Part shown: in pieces, positions 9,447 through 16,713 of the stretch
Layout of the letters: the number at the start of each line of letters is the position of its first letter
How positions within the stretch are numbered: the first letter of the stretch is position 1
Assembly (NCBI RefSeq): GCF_900111985.1
Contig: NZ_FOKI01000024.1
Location: 1 to 52,904 of the forward strand
Source of the DNA: Clostridium frigidicarnis
GTDB lineage: Bacteria; Bacillota; Clostridia; Clostridiales; Clostridiaceae
Direction: 5' to 3'
DNA: 52,904 nt
The notes under the pieces: model-generated
Told to the model about the DNA's origin: nothing
What the model saw: the letters and a program-made list of their open reading frames with translations, nothing else
Databases searched by the model: none
Translations under genes and position numbers: made by a program

Positions 9447-9586
9447 CAAGTCAAAGATGGGACGGATATTTTGTGAAATACAATGACTTGGGTTCTGCTA
9501 ATAGTTGTGCTATTAGTAGAACCCAAGGAAGAAGTAGTTCACAAAATAAACTAGCATACTGACTAGTTATTTATTTGAATGTGCCT
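9427..9586. repeat. MITE-like inverted-repeat element, family B, copy 2
   Basis: In reverse complement it starts AGGCACATTCAAATAAATAA and continues GTCAGTATGCTAG, matching copy 1. Its left end (AGGCGTATGAAAATAAATAA then CAAGTC) aligns with the reverse complement of the copy 1 right end. The interior forms long nested hairpins: TTTTGTGAA (9470) with TTCACAAAA (9538), and CTTGGGTTCTGCTAATAG (9487) with CTATTAGTAGAACCCAAG (9510). The left end encodes the last codons and stop of the HAD gene. The transcribed hairpin could also serve as that gene's transcript end. Confidence 0.72.
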
Positions 9587-9709
9587 AAGTAAATAAAATT
9601 GGAAATATAAATAATTTCCTGTATGTTTACTAAATCGGTGAAAGGGAATATACTATTCTATATACATTTTAGATTACAATATAATTATATTAGATTATGG
9701 AGGAGAAAA

Positions 9710-10177
9710 ATGAATTTAAATATAGTATTATTTCAACCAGAAATACCTCAAAATACAGGAAACATAGCAAGAACTTGTGTACTTACAAAGTCTAAGCTGC
9801 ATTTAATAAAGCCATTAGGGTTTAGTTTAGATGAAAAGCACTTAAGGAGAGCTGGATTAGATTACTGGCAATATTTAGATTTGGAAATACACGAAAGTTA
9901 TGAAGATTTTGCCAATAAATATAAGGATGGCAGATTTTTTCTTGCTACAACAAAAGGATCTAAACTTTATTCAGAGGTAGTATTTAAACAAGGCGATTTC
10001 ATAATATTTGGAAGAGAATCTTCTGGCTTACCAGATTATGTTAGACAATCAGAGCATGAAGGTGCTATAAGAATACCTATGTTAGAAACAAGTAGTCGTT
10101 CTCTAAATTTATCAAATACAGTGTCTATTTTTGCTTACGAGGCATTAAGGCAATTTGGATTTCCAAATATGAAATAG
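9710..10177 (+). CDS. trmL: tRNA (cytidine(34)-2'-O)-methyltransferase
   Basis: SPOUT-class methyltransferase of 155 residues that methylates the wobble ribose of tRNA-Leu species using S-adenosylmethionine. The N-terminus NIVLFQPEIPQNTGNIART and the knot motifs FGRESSGLP and IPMLETSSRSLNLS are diagnostic. The frame is open further upstream to 9623, but ATG at 9710 has GGAGGAG just ahead and gives the family length, so it is the start. Followed 15 bases later by the DegV gene, likely co-transcribed. Confidence 0.93.
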   Translation: MNLNIVLFQPEIPQNTGNIARTCVLTKSKLHLIKPLGFSLDEKHLRRAGLDYWQYLDLEIHESYEDFANKYKDGRFFLATTKGSKLYSEVVFKQGDFIIFGRESSGLPDYVRQSEHEGAIRIPMLETSSRSLNLSNTVSIFAYEALRQFGFPNMK

Positions 10178-10192
10178 CCGAGGGGGATAGGT

Positions 10193-11032
10193 ATGGAAAA
10201 AATAAAAATTATAGCAGATAGTACATGTGATTTAAATAAAGAAATCATAAAAAAATATGACATAGAAGTAATACCATTAGTTGTGAATTTCAAAGAGGAA
10301 AGCTATCTCGATGGAGTTGACATGGATTTTAAAGGATTATTAAAGAAGATAGATGAAACTGGAATGTTTCCAGTTACTTCACAAATAAATCCTATGAGGT
10401 TTTTAGATATTTACAAAAAATACTTAGATGAAGGTTATAAAATAATTTCCTTACATCTTTCTACCAAGATGAGCGGGACTTATCAATCTGCATGCATAGC
10501 TAGGGACATGCTTGAAACAGAAGACATTGAAATAATAGATGGATACACGGTGACATCAGGTCTTGGATGCTTAGTTTTATTAGCATCTTTACTTAAAGAC
10601 AGGGGGCTAAATATAAAAGAAATAAAAGAAGAGATAGAACTTGCAAAACCCAATATAAGAAGTAAACTTGTATTTAATTCTTTAGATCATTTAATTAAAG
10701 GTGGAAGATTATCAAAGACAGCAGGTTTTTTAGGAAATATGTTAGGGATAAAACTTATGCTTTGTGTAAGAGATGGGGAAATGGCTGTAACAGAGAAAAT
10801 TAGAGGCAGCAAAAAAGCACTAAGAGCTATAGTAGATTATATTGATGAAATACAAGTGAAAGAAGGAACACCTGTCATATTATTAAATGCAGAAAGCGAA
10901 GATGGATATGACATATTAAAACAAAAACTCTTAGATAAGAAATTTGATATAGTAGAGTGTGAGGTTGGATGTATTGTCGGTACACATGCAGGCCCCAACG
11001 CTTGTGGAGTATTCTTTATAGGTGATTATTAA
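10193..11032 (+). CDS. DegV family fatty-acid-binding protein
   Basis: DegV proteins bind a single fatty acid and, as FakB-type subunits, can present it to the kinase FakA; many clostridial paralogues are uncharacterised. This one has 279 residues, with the N-terminal IIADSTCDL motif, the TSQINP loop and STKMSGTYQSA, all hallmark lipid-head binding segments. GAGGGGG lies ahead of the ATG. It follows trmL closely. No fakA is present in the window, so a fatty-acid activation role is inferred only from the family. Confidence 0.88.
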   Translation: MEKIKIIADSTCDLNKEIIKKYDIEVIPLVVNFKEESYLDGVDMDFKGLLKKIDETGMFPVTSQINPMRFLDIYKKYLDEGYKIISLHLSTKMSGTYQSACIARDMLETEDIEIIDGYTVTSGLGCLVLLASLLKDRGLNIKEIKEEIELAKPNIRSKLVFNSLDHLIKGGRLSKTAGFLGNMLGIKLMLCVRDGEMAVTEKIRGSKKALRAIVDYIDEIQVKEGTPVILLNAESEDGYDILKQKLLDKKFDIVECEVGCIVGTHAGPNACGVFFIGDY

Positions 11033-11071
11033 TTTAATGGAATTATAATTATATTATTTTATTAAGAAAAG

Positions 11072-11094
11072 AACGAATTAAGTAACAATTCGTT
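11072..11094. other. Small inverted repeat between DegV gene and grd leader
   Basis: AACGAATT and AATTCGTT flank a seven-base loop. No T-tract follows on the plus strand, so it is a weak terminator candidate at best. Confidence 0.35.
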
Positions 11095-11180
11095 GAATTA
11101 TAAGATTTTCTAATGCATACTATTTGTAATAAGAATAAGAAGATTCAGAAAATTGTATGGCATTTTTCATTTAGCTGGTA

Positions 11181-11186
11181 TATAAT
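11181..11186 (+). promoter_or_regulatory. -10 element of the glycine riboswitch/grd transcript
   Basis: TATAAT preceded by GGTA, about 30 bases before the first riboswitch helix. The -35 region (TGGCAT at a 17-base spacing) is poor, so the promoter call rests on the -10 and position. Confidence 0.4.
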
Positions 11187-11214
11187 GAAGTTGAAAAAGG
11201 AATTAAATACTTGT

Positions 11215-11378
11215 GGATGAAGTTTTAGGGAGATAACCACTTTAAGAGTGGTAGCCGAAGGAACAAATAATATATGCCGATATATTATGAATATCTCAGG
11301 CAAAAGTATCTAAGATGGACACATCTCTGGAAAGCATAGTGCACCGAAGGAGTAACGCTCTCAGGTTATATGACAGAG
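11215..11378 (+). ncRNA. Tandem glycine riboswitch
   Basis: Two consecutive glycine aptamers can be read. The first holds GGGAGATAACCAC, GCCGAAGGAACAA and CTCAGGCAAAAG. The second holds ATCTCTGGAAAG, GCACCGAAGGAGTAACGC, CTCTCAGGTTA and GACAGAG. These are the hallmark core motifs of the gcvT-type riboswitch. The last helix strand overlaps the left arm of a terminator. The known behaviour of the class and the glycine-consuming genes downstream imply that glycine turns the operon on; that direction is inference. Confidence 0.92.
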
Positions 11379-11414
11379 TCTAAGGCAATGCAAAAGCTTT
11401 AGACTCTGTTTTTT
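11373..11414 (+). terminator. Riboswitch-controlled terminator
   Basis: Arms ACAGAGTCTAAGGC (11373-11386) and GCTTTAGACTCTGT (11396-11409) followed by six Ts. The left arm shares ACAGAG with the closing helix of the second glycine aptamer, so ligand-bound aptamer and terminator exclude each other. Confidence 0.88.
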
Positions 11415-11472
11415 GACTATAATTGTATTTCTTTTAACAATAGAATTAAAACTTGCAGAAAGGATTGTGGAT

Positions 11473-11847
11473 ATGAGAGAACCTTGCATAGTTATAACTA
11501 ATAATCCTTTAAGTTATGAAAAATTTAGTAAGGATTATGAAGTTAGATATATAGATATAGATGTTGTAGCTCTTTTGAAAACGGTTAGAGACTCTATACA
11601 TAGTGGACATAGAATACTTACCCATCCACTAATGAGCAGTGTAAAACCAAATGAGACTCCATATAGAACAGTGCTTATAACAAAAAATAAAGAAAATTTA
11701 GATATGGATTCGTTAAATATAATTGAAGGGGCTATTGCAACTACACTTAAATTTATAAATGATTTTAATGTGCCTAATTGGCCACAAAATATACTAGATG
11801 ATTTTAAACTAATTGATTATGATTTAATTAAAAATGCTATTAATTAA
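11473..11847 (+). CDS. grdX: GrdX family protein of the glycine reductase operon
   Basis: Small protein of 124 residues, matching the GrdX family found first in glycine, sarcosine and betaine reductase operons. Its function is unknown. Recognisable features are the start MREPCIVITNNPL and the internal SGHRILTHPLMSSVKPNETPY. The frame is open upstream into the riboswitch terminator, but the ATG at 11473 with AGAAAGGA ahead gives the family start. It is the first gene after the glycine riboswitch. Confidence 0.85.
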   Translation: MREPCIVITNNPLSYEKFSKDYEVRYIDIDVVALLKTVRDSIHSGHRILTHPLMSSVKPNETPYRTVLITKNKENLDMDSLNIIEGAIATTLKFINDFNVPNWPQNILDDFKLIDYDLIKNAIN

Positions 11848-11910
11848 TAACAGTTTTCTGTTATAATATATGAAAAGTAAAAAAATTAATAGAAAGTAGG
11901 GGGAAGGATC

Positions 11911-12840
11911 ATGTCAAAAATATATGATACTATCATAATTGGTGGCGGACCAGCAGGATTGTCTGCAGGATTATATGCATCAAGAGGTAAAATGTCAACA
12001 TTATTAATCGAGAGAGGTAAATTTGGTGGACAAGCAGCCACTACTGAAGAATTAGAAAACTACCCAGGATCAGTTGAAGACTGTACAGGCCCATCTTTAA
12101 TAGAAAGAATGAGAAAGCAAGCTGAGGGCTTTGGAGTTGAATTTGTCAAAGATGAAGTTTTAGAAGTAGAATTAAATGAAAAAATAAAAAAAGTAAAATG
12201 CAAAAAAGGCGAATTTCAAGCAAAAACATTAATAATAGCTACTGGGGCATATCCAAGACTTGCTGGATTCAAAAATGAAATGGAATTAAGAGGTAAAGGA
12301 GTTTCTTATTGTGCAACTTGTGATGCAGATTTCTTTACAGAATTAGAAGTTGCAGTTATAGGAGGAGGAGACTCAGCTATAACTGAAGCATTATATTTAA
12401 CAAAGTTTGCAGATAAAGTAACTATAATTCATAGAAGAGAAGGATTTAGAGCTGCTAAATACTTAGTAGAAAAAGCACAAAAACATCCTAAGATAGACTT
12501 TATATTAGATACAGTTGTAGATGAAGCTAAGGGTGATGAAATATTAGAAGGATTAGTTCTTAAAAATGTTAAAACTGGACAATTAAGTGATTTTAGAGTT
12601 GATGGATGCTTTGTATTTACTGGATATTTACCAATATCTGAGTTGTTTAAAGATAAAGTAAAAATCAATGATAGAGGAGATATCATAACTGATGAAGATA
12701 TGAAGTGTGATATCCCAGGAGTATTTGCAGCAGGAGATATAAGAGAAAAATCTTTAAGACAAGTTATAACTGCAGCTGCAGATGGAGCTATAGCTGCTAC
12801 AAGTGCTGAAAAATATATAGAAGAAGTATTTGAAGTATAA
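11911..12840 (+). CDS. trxB: Thioredoxin reductase (glycine reductase-linked)
   Basis: FAD/NAD(P)H disulfide oxidoreductase of 309 residues that re-reduces the thioredoxin encoded next. An N-terminal FAD site GGGPAGLSAGLYASRG, redox pair CATC (about 133-136), a NADPH-domain GGGDSA and a C-terminal FAD motif GVFAAGDI are visible. AGTAGGGGG precedes the ATG. Its place between grdX and trxA is the usual one in Stickland glycine reductase operons, where TrxAB supplies electrons to selenoprotein GrdA. Confidence 0.95.
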   Translation: MSKIYDTIIIGGGPAGLSAGLYASRGKMSTLLIERGKFGGQAATTEELENYPGSVEDCTGPSLIERMRKQAEGFGVEFVKDEVLEVELNEKIKKVKCKKGEFQAKTLIIATGAYPRLAGFKNEMELRGKGVSYCATCDADFFTELEVAVIGGGDSAITEALYLTKFADKVTIIHRREGFRAAKYLVEKAQKHPKIDFILDTVVDEAKGDEILEGLVLKNVKTGQLSDFRVDGCFVFTGYLPISELFKDKVKINDRGDIITDEDMKCDIPGVFAAGDIREKSLRQVITAAADGAIAATSAEKYIEEVFEV

Positions 12841-12847
12841 AATAGCT

Positions 12848-12870
12848 ATGCCTGAATTTGATATTCAGGC
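12848..12870 (+). other. Intra-operon hairpin between trxB and trxA
   Basis: TGCCTGAAT and ATTCAGGCA around a short loop, not followed by a T-tract. It may protect or process the mRNA rather than terminate it. Confidence 0.45.
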
Positions 12871-12964
12871 AACACAAAAATAATTGTCAGAATGTTAAAA
12901 AGTTAGATTATAATATTTTTATTCAAAATATTCATAATATAAATATAATAGGGGGGTTTTATAA

Positions 12965-13294
12965 ATGTTAGAATTAAATAAAGACAACTTCGAAGCAGAA
13001 GTGGTACAAAGTGAGAAACCTGTATTTGTGGATTTCTGGGGAGATAAATGTGAAATTTGTAAAGAATTAATGCCAGGAGTACATGGATTAGAAGAAAAGT
13101 ATGCAGATAAAATAAAATTCGCTTCATTAAATATAGGAGCTGCAAGAAGACTTGCAATATCTCAAAGAGTTTTAGGATTACCAACAATGATAATCTATAA
13201 AGGTGGAGAAAAAGTAGCTACTATAACTCCAGATAAAATAAGTTCATTAGATGATGTTGAAAACTTCATAAAAGGATTTTGTGACACTCTATAG
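12965..13294 (+). CDS. trxA: Thioredoxin of the glycine reductase system
   Basis: Thioredoxin of 109 residues with the fold landmarks FVDFWGDKCEICKELMPGV and the cis-proline loop LPTM. The active site reads CEIC instead of the usual WCGPC, a deviation also known for thioredoxins that serve glycine reductase, where the partner is the Cys/Sec pair of GrdA. GGGGGG lies ahead of the ATG. Lies between trxB and grdE, flanked on both sides by hairpins. Confidence 0.92.
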   Translation: MLELNKDNFEAEVVQSEKPVFVDFWGDKCEICKELMPGVHGLEEKYADKIKFASLNIGAARRLAISQRVLGLPTMIIYKGGEKVATITPDKISSLDDVENFIKGFCDTL

Positions 13295-13304
13295 TATTGC
13301 AATT

Positions 13305-13335
13305 ATTTCGAAAGACCAATATGGTCTTTCGAAAT
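13305..13335 (+). other. Perfect 13-bp hairpin between trxA and grdE
   Basis: ATTTCGAAAGACC and GGTCTTTCGAAAT pair exactly around AATAT. No T-tract follows. Probably an mRNA stabiliser or processing site that separates the trx part from the much more highly needed grd part; an attenuating role is also possible. Confidence 0.6.
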
Positions 13336-13375
13336 AACATAGAAATTTTCTCTAAAATTTTAGGAGGTGAACGCT

Positions 13376-14662
13376 TTGCGTCTAGAAGTTGGAAATATAT
13401 TTATAAAGGATATTCAGTTTGGTGCTGAAACAAAAGTCGAAAATAGTGTTCTTTATGTTAATAAAGAAGAGTTATTAAATGAGGTATCTGGTGATGAAAG
13501 AATTGAAAGTATTAACTTTGAACTTGCAAGACCAGGTGAAGAAGTAAGAATAATTCCTGTAAAGGATGTAATTGAACCTAGAGTAAAAGTTGAAGGTCAA
13601 GGTGGAATATTCCCAGGATTTATAAGCAAAGTTGATATGGTTGGTTCAGGTAGAACCCACGTATTAAAAGGAGCTGCAGTTGTTACTACTGGTAAAATTG
13701 TTGGTTTCCAAGAGGGTATCATAGATATGACAGGAGAAGGAGCAAAATACACTCCATTCTCAAAAACAAATAATCTAGTTATAGTTGTTGAACCTAAAGA
13801 AGGGGTACTACAACATGATCATGAAGAAGCTCTTAGAATGATAGGTTTTAAAGCAGCAACTTATCTTGGAAAAGCTGGTATAGATGTTGAACCAGATGAG
13901 GTTAAAACATTTGAAACATTGCCATTACTTGAGCAAGTAAAACAATACCCAGATTTACCAAAGGTAGTATATGTTTATATGCTTCAAACTCAAGGATTAC
14001 TTCATGATACTTATGTATATGGTGTAGATGCTAAGAAGATAATACCAACGTTTATTTATCCAACAGAAGCATTTGATGGAGCTATAGTTTCAGGAAACTG
14101 TGTTTCTGCATGTGATAAAAACCCAAGTTATGTTCATATGAATCAACCAATAATAGAAGATTTATATTCAAGACATGGTAAAGACTATAACTTCTTAGGT
14201 TGTATAGTAACAAATGAGAATGTATATCTAGCAGATAAAGAAAGAAGTTCAAATATGACAGCTAAATTAGTTGAGTTCTTAGGTGCAGATGCTGTTATTA
14301 TATCAGAAGAAGGATTTGGTAACCCAGATGCTGACTTAGTAATGAACTGTAATAAAATAACTGCAAAAGGTATAAAGACTGTACTTGTTACAGATGAATA
14401 TGCTGGACAAGATGGAAGTTCTCAATCTTTAGCTGATTCAAGCCCAGTAGGAGATGCAGTAGTTACAGGCGGAAATGCTAATGAAGTTATAACATTACCT
14501 CCAATGAAAAAAGTTATAGGACATCCAGAAGTTGCTAACATTATAGCAGGAGGATATCTTGGATCATTAAGAGAAGATGGTTCAATAAATGCTGAAATAC
14601 AAGTTATTACTGGAGCAACTTCAGAGGTTGGATTTAACTATTTAACAGCTAAGGGATACTAA
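13376..14662 (+). CDS. grdE: Glycine reductase component B alpha/beta proprotein
   Basis: GrdE is made as a proprotein that self-cleaves before an internal cysteine; the new N-terminus becomes the carbonyl (pyruvoyl-type) group that forms a Schiff base with glycine. Here the cleavage motif GNCVSACDKN places the cysteine at residue 242 of 428, giving two halves of the expected size. The start is TTG at 13376 (protein MRLEVGNIF), eight bases after AGGAGG; a GTG at 13367 lies in the Shine-Dalgarno itself and is rejected. Substrate assignment to glycine, rather than sarcosine or betaine, rests on the operon (riboswitch, grdA-B-C-D order). Confidence 0.93.
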   Translation: MRLEVGNIFIKDIQFGAETKVENSVLYVNKEELLNEVSGDERIESINFELARPGEEVRIIPVKDVIEPRVKVEGQGGIFPGFISKVDMVGSGRTHVLKGAAVVTTGKIVGFQEGIIDMTGEGAKYTPFSKTNNLVIVVEPKEGVLQHDHEEALRMIGFKAATYLGKAGIDVEPDEVKTFETLPLLEQVKQYPDLPKVVYVYMLQTQGLLHDTYVYGVDAKKIIPTFIYPTEAFDGAIVSGNCVSACDKNPSYVHMNQPIIEDLYSRHGKDYNFLGCIVTNENVYLADKERSSNMTAKLVEFLGADAVIISEEGFGNPDADLVMNCNKITAKGIKTVLVTDEYAGQDGSSQSLADSSPVGDAVVTGGNANEVITLPPMKKVIGHPEVANIIAGGYLGSLREDGSINAEIQVITGATSEVGFNYLTAKGY

Positions 14663-14771
14663 ATTAAAGAACAGAATAAAAGATCGTATTATATTACCCC
14701 ATAATATAATTAAAAGATCAAAGGTGCAATAGATAAGAATATTTGCTTTTTAGAAAGGAAGGTAGAGTTTT

Positions 14772-15230
14772 ATGTTACAAGGAAAAAAGGTTATTGCTAT
14801 AGGAGATAGAGATGGAATACCAGGACCAGCTATTGAGGCTTGTGTTAATAGTGCAGGAGCTGAAGTAGTATTTGCATCAACAGAGTGCTTTGTTTGAACA
14901 GCTGCGGGAGCTATGGATCTGGAGATCCAACAAAGAGTAAAAGATTTAACTGATAAGTATGGTGCAAATAATGTAGTTGTAGTTTTAGGTGGAGCAGAGG
15001 CAGAAGCTTCAGGATTATCTGCTGAAACAGTTGTTTTAGGAGACCCAACTTATGCAGGACCATTAGCAGGTGTTACATTAAACTTAGATGTATATCATGT
15101 TGTTGAACCTGAAATAAAAGATGAATGTGATGCTACTATCTATGATGAACAATGTGGAATGATGGAAATGGTTTTAGATGTTGATAGTATAATAGCAGAA
15201 GTTAAGGCTATAAGAGATCAAAAGGAATAA
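14772..15230 (+). CDS. grdA: Glycine reductase complex selenoprotein A
   Basis: Small selenoprotein of 152 residues that carries the carboxymethyl-selenoether intermediate between components B and C. The gene has an in-frame TGA at 14895-14897 (codon 42) in the context [14 protein letters not shown], the classic C-x-x-U redox motif. Both sides of the TGA read as one continuous Grd[16 protein letters not shown] before and [17 protein letters not shown] after. Without recoding the gene looks like a 105-residue fragment starting at 14913. AGGAAGG precedes the ATG. Reduced by TrxAB encoded upstream. Decoding needs selA/B/C/D, which are not in the window. Confidence 0.96.
14895..14930 (+). promoter_or_regulatory. 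Candidate bacterial SECIS of grdA
   Basis: Directly downstream of the UGA, AGCTGCGGGAGCT and then GGATCTGGAGATCC can form small hairpins within the distance used by SelB. The fold is a visual proposal; Gram-positive SECIS elements vary widely. Confidence 0.45.
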
Positions 15231-15266
15231 CAAAAATCAATTACCTAAAATAAGGGGGGGAACTAA

Positions 15267-16568
15267 GTGATACGTATAGTACATTATATAAATCAATTCT
15301 TCGCAAATATAGGTGGAGAGGAAATGGCTCATGTAAAGCCAGAAGTTAGAGAAGGTTTTGTAGGACCAGGAATGGGACTTGCTAAGCTTTTAAAGGGAGA
15401 AGCAGAAATAGTTGCTACTGTAATATGTGGAGACTCTTATTTCAATGAAAATTTGGATGAAGCTAAATCTGAAGTAATAGAAATGGTTAAAAAATATAAA
15501 CCAGATTTGTTCATAGCAGGACCAGCTTTCAACGCAGGTAGATACGGTGTTGCTTGTGGAACAATAGCTAAAGAAGTACAAGAACAATTAAATATTCCTG
15601 TATTAACAGCTATGTATATAGAAAATCCAGGAGCAGATATGTATAAGAAAAACTTATACATTGTAGAGACAAGAAATAGTGCAGCAGGTATGAGAACTGC
15701 ATTGCCAGCAATAGCAAAACTTGCTAAAAAGCTTGGTAATGGAGAAGAAATACTTGGACCAAAAGAAGAAGGATATATTGAAAGAGGTATAAGAAAGAAT
15801 TACTTTGCAAGTGAAAGAGGATCTAAAAGAGCCGTTGACATGCTTGTTAAAAAGTTAAGTGGGGAAGAATTTGAAACAGAGTTTAAAATGCCTGTATTTG
15901 ATAGAGTAGATCCACAACCAGCTGTTAAGGATATTACTAAAGTTAAGGTGGCTCTAGTAACTTCTGGTGGTACAGTTCCAAAGGGAAATCCAGATCATAT
16001 AGAATCATCTTCAGCATCTAAGTATGGTGAGTATGATATAGAAGGAGTTATGGATTTAACTTCAGAAACTTACGAAACAGCTCATGGTGGATATGATCCA
16101 ACTTATGCAAACACTGATTCAGATAGAGTACTACCAGTGGATGTTTTAAGAAAAATGGAGAAAGAAGGAAAGATAGGATCCTTACACAAATACTTCTATT
16201 CAACTGTTGGTAATGGAACAGCTGTTGCATCATCAAAGAAATTTGGTGAAGAAATAGCTAAAAAATTAGTGGCAGATGGTGTAGAGGCAGTTATCTTAAC
16301 TTCTACATGAGGAACTTGTACTCGTTGCGGAGCAACGTTAGTTAAAGAAATAGAAAGAGTATTGCCAGTTGTACACATGTGTACAGTTGTTCCAATATCT
16401 CTAACAGTTGGAGCAAACAGAATAGTTCCAACAATAGCTATTCCTCATCCACTTGGAAATCCAGCTTTAGAAGCTAAGGATGAGTTTGAATTAAGATATC
16501 ATTTAGTTGAAAAAGCATTAAAAGCTTTAGAAACTGAAGTTGATGGACAAACTGTATTTGATAAATAA
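15267..16568 (+). CDS. grdB: Glycine reductase component B gamma selenoprotein
   Basis: Substrate-binding selenoprotein of component B, 433 residues with one recoded stop. In-frame TGA at 16308-16310 is Sec348 in ILTST-U-GTCTRCGATLVKEIER, the diagnostic GrdB/F/H motif. The selenol attacks the activated glycine Schiff base formed by GrdE. GTG start (MIRIVHYINQFF) follows a run of Gs (AAGGGGGGG). The C-terminal section with VGANRIVPTIAIPHPLGNP is intact, so the gene is complete. Reading TGA as a stop would split it into 15267-16310 and a 68-residue fragment from 16362. Confidence 0.96.
16308..16340 (+). promoter_or_regulatory. Candidate bacterial SECIS of grdB
   Basis: CGTTGC and GCAACG pair around GGA (16323-16337), about 12 bases after the UGA, a short stable hairpin at a suitable distance for SelB-dependent selenocysteine insertion. 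The fold is proposed by eye. Confidence 0.6.
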
Positions 16569-16617
16569 TATAGGTCATAGTTAATTCTAAATAGGCCTCC
16601 TTAGGGGGCTTGTTTAG

Positions 16618-16668
16618 AAATAATAATTAAGTATTAAGTGGGTAATACTTAGTATTTAATTATTATTT
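16618..16668 (+). other. Long AT-rich hairpin between grdB and grdC
   Basis: AATAATTAAGTATTAAGT and ACTTAGTATTTAATTATT are nearly perfect inverted arms followed by TATTTTT, within a 145-base gap. A smaller AGGCCTCC/GGGGGCTT pairing lies just upstream (16594-16613). Together they may act as a partial terminator lowering grdCD relative to grdEAB. Confidence 0.5.
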
Positions 16669-16713
16669 TTAAAATAAAATAAAATTCCAATAAAAAGGAA
16701 TGGGGGTTATACA

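Noticed and set aside
11157-11175. TGGCAT upstream of the glycine riboswitch as a sigma-54 -24 element
   Set aside because: No GC-containing -12 element at the required distance; a sigma-A -10 TATAAT lies downstream.
13367-13378. GTG 13367 as the grdE start
   Set aside because: It lies inside the AGGAGG ribosome site; TTG 13376 has correct spacing and gives the conserved MRLE start. The same reasoning rejects GTG 26780 (cggR), GTG 29269 (pgk) and GTG 40089 (eutA).
14913-15230. A 105-residue gene starting at ATG 14913
   Set aside because: It is the 3' part of grdA; the conserved N-terminus and C-x-x-U motif continue upstream across the in-frame TGA at 14895.
16362-16568. A separate 68-residue gene after a truncated grdB
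   Set aside because: It is in frame with grdB across the Sec TGA at 16308 and completes the family length.
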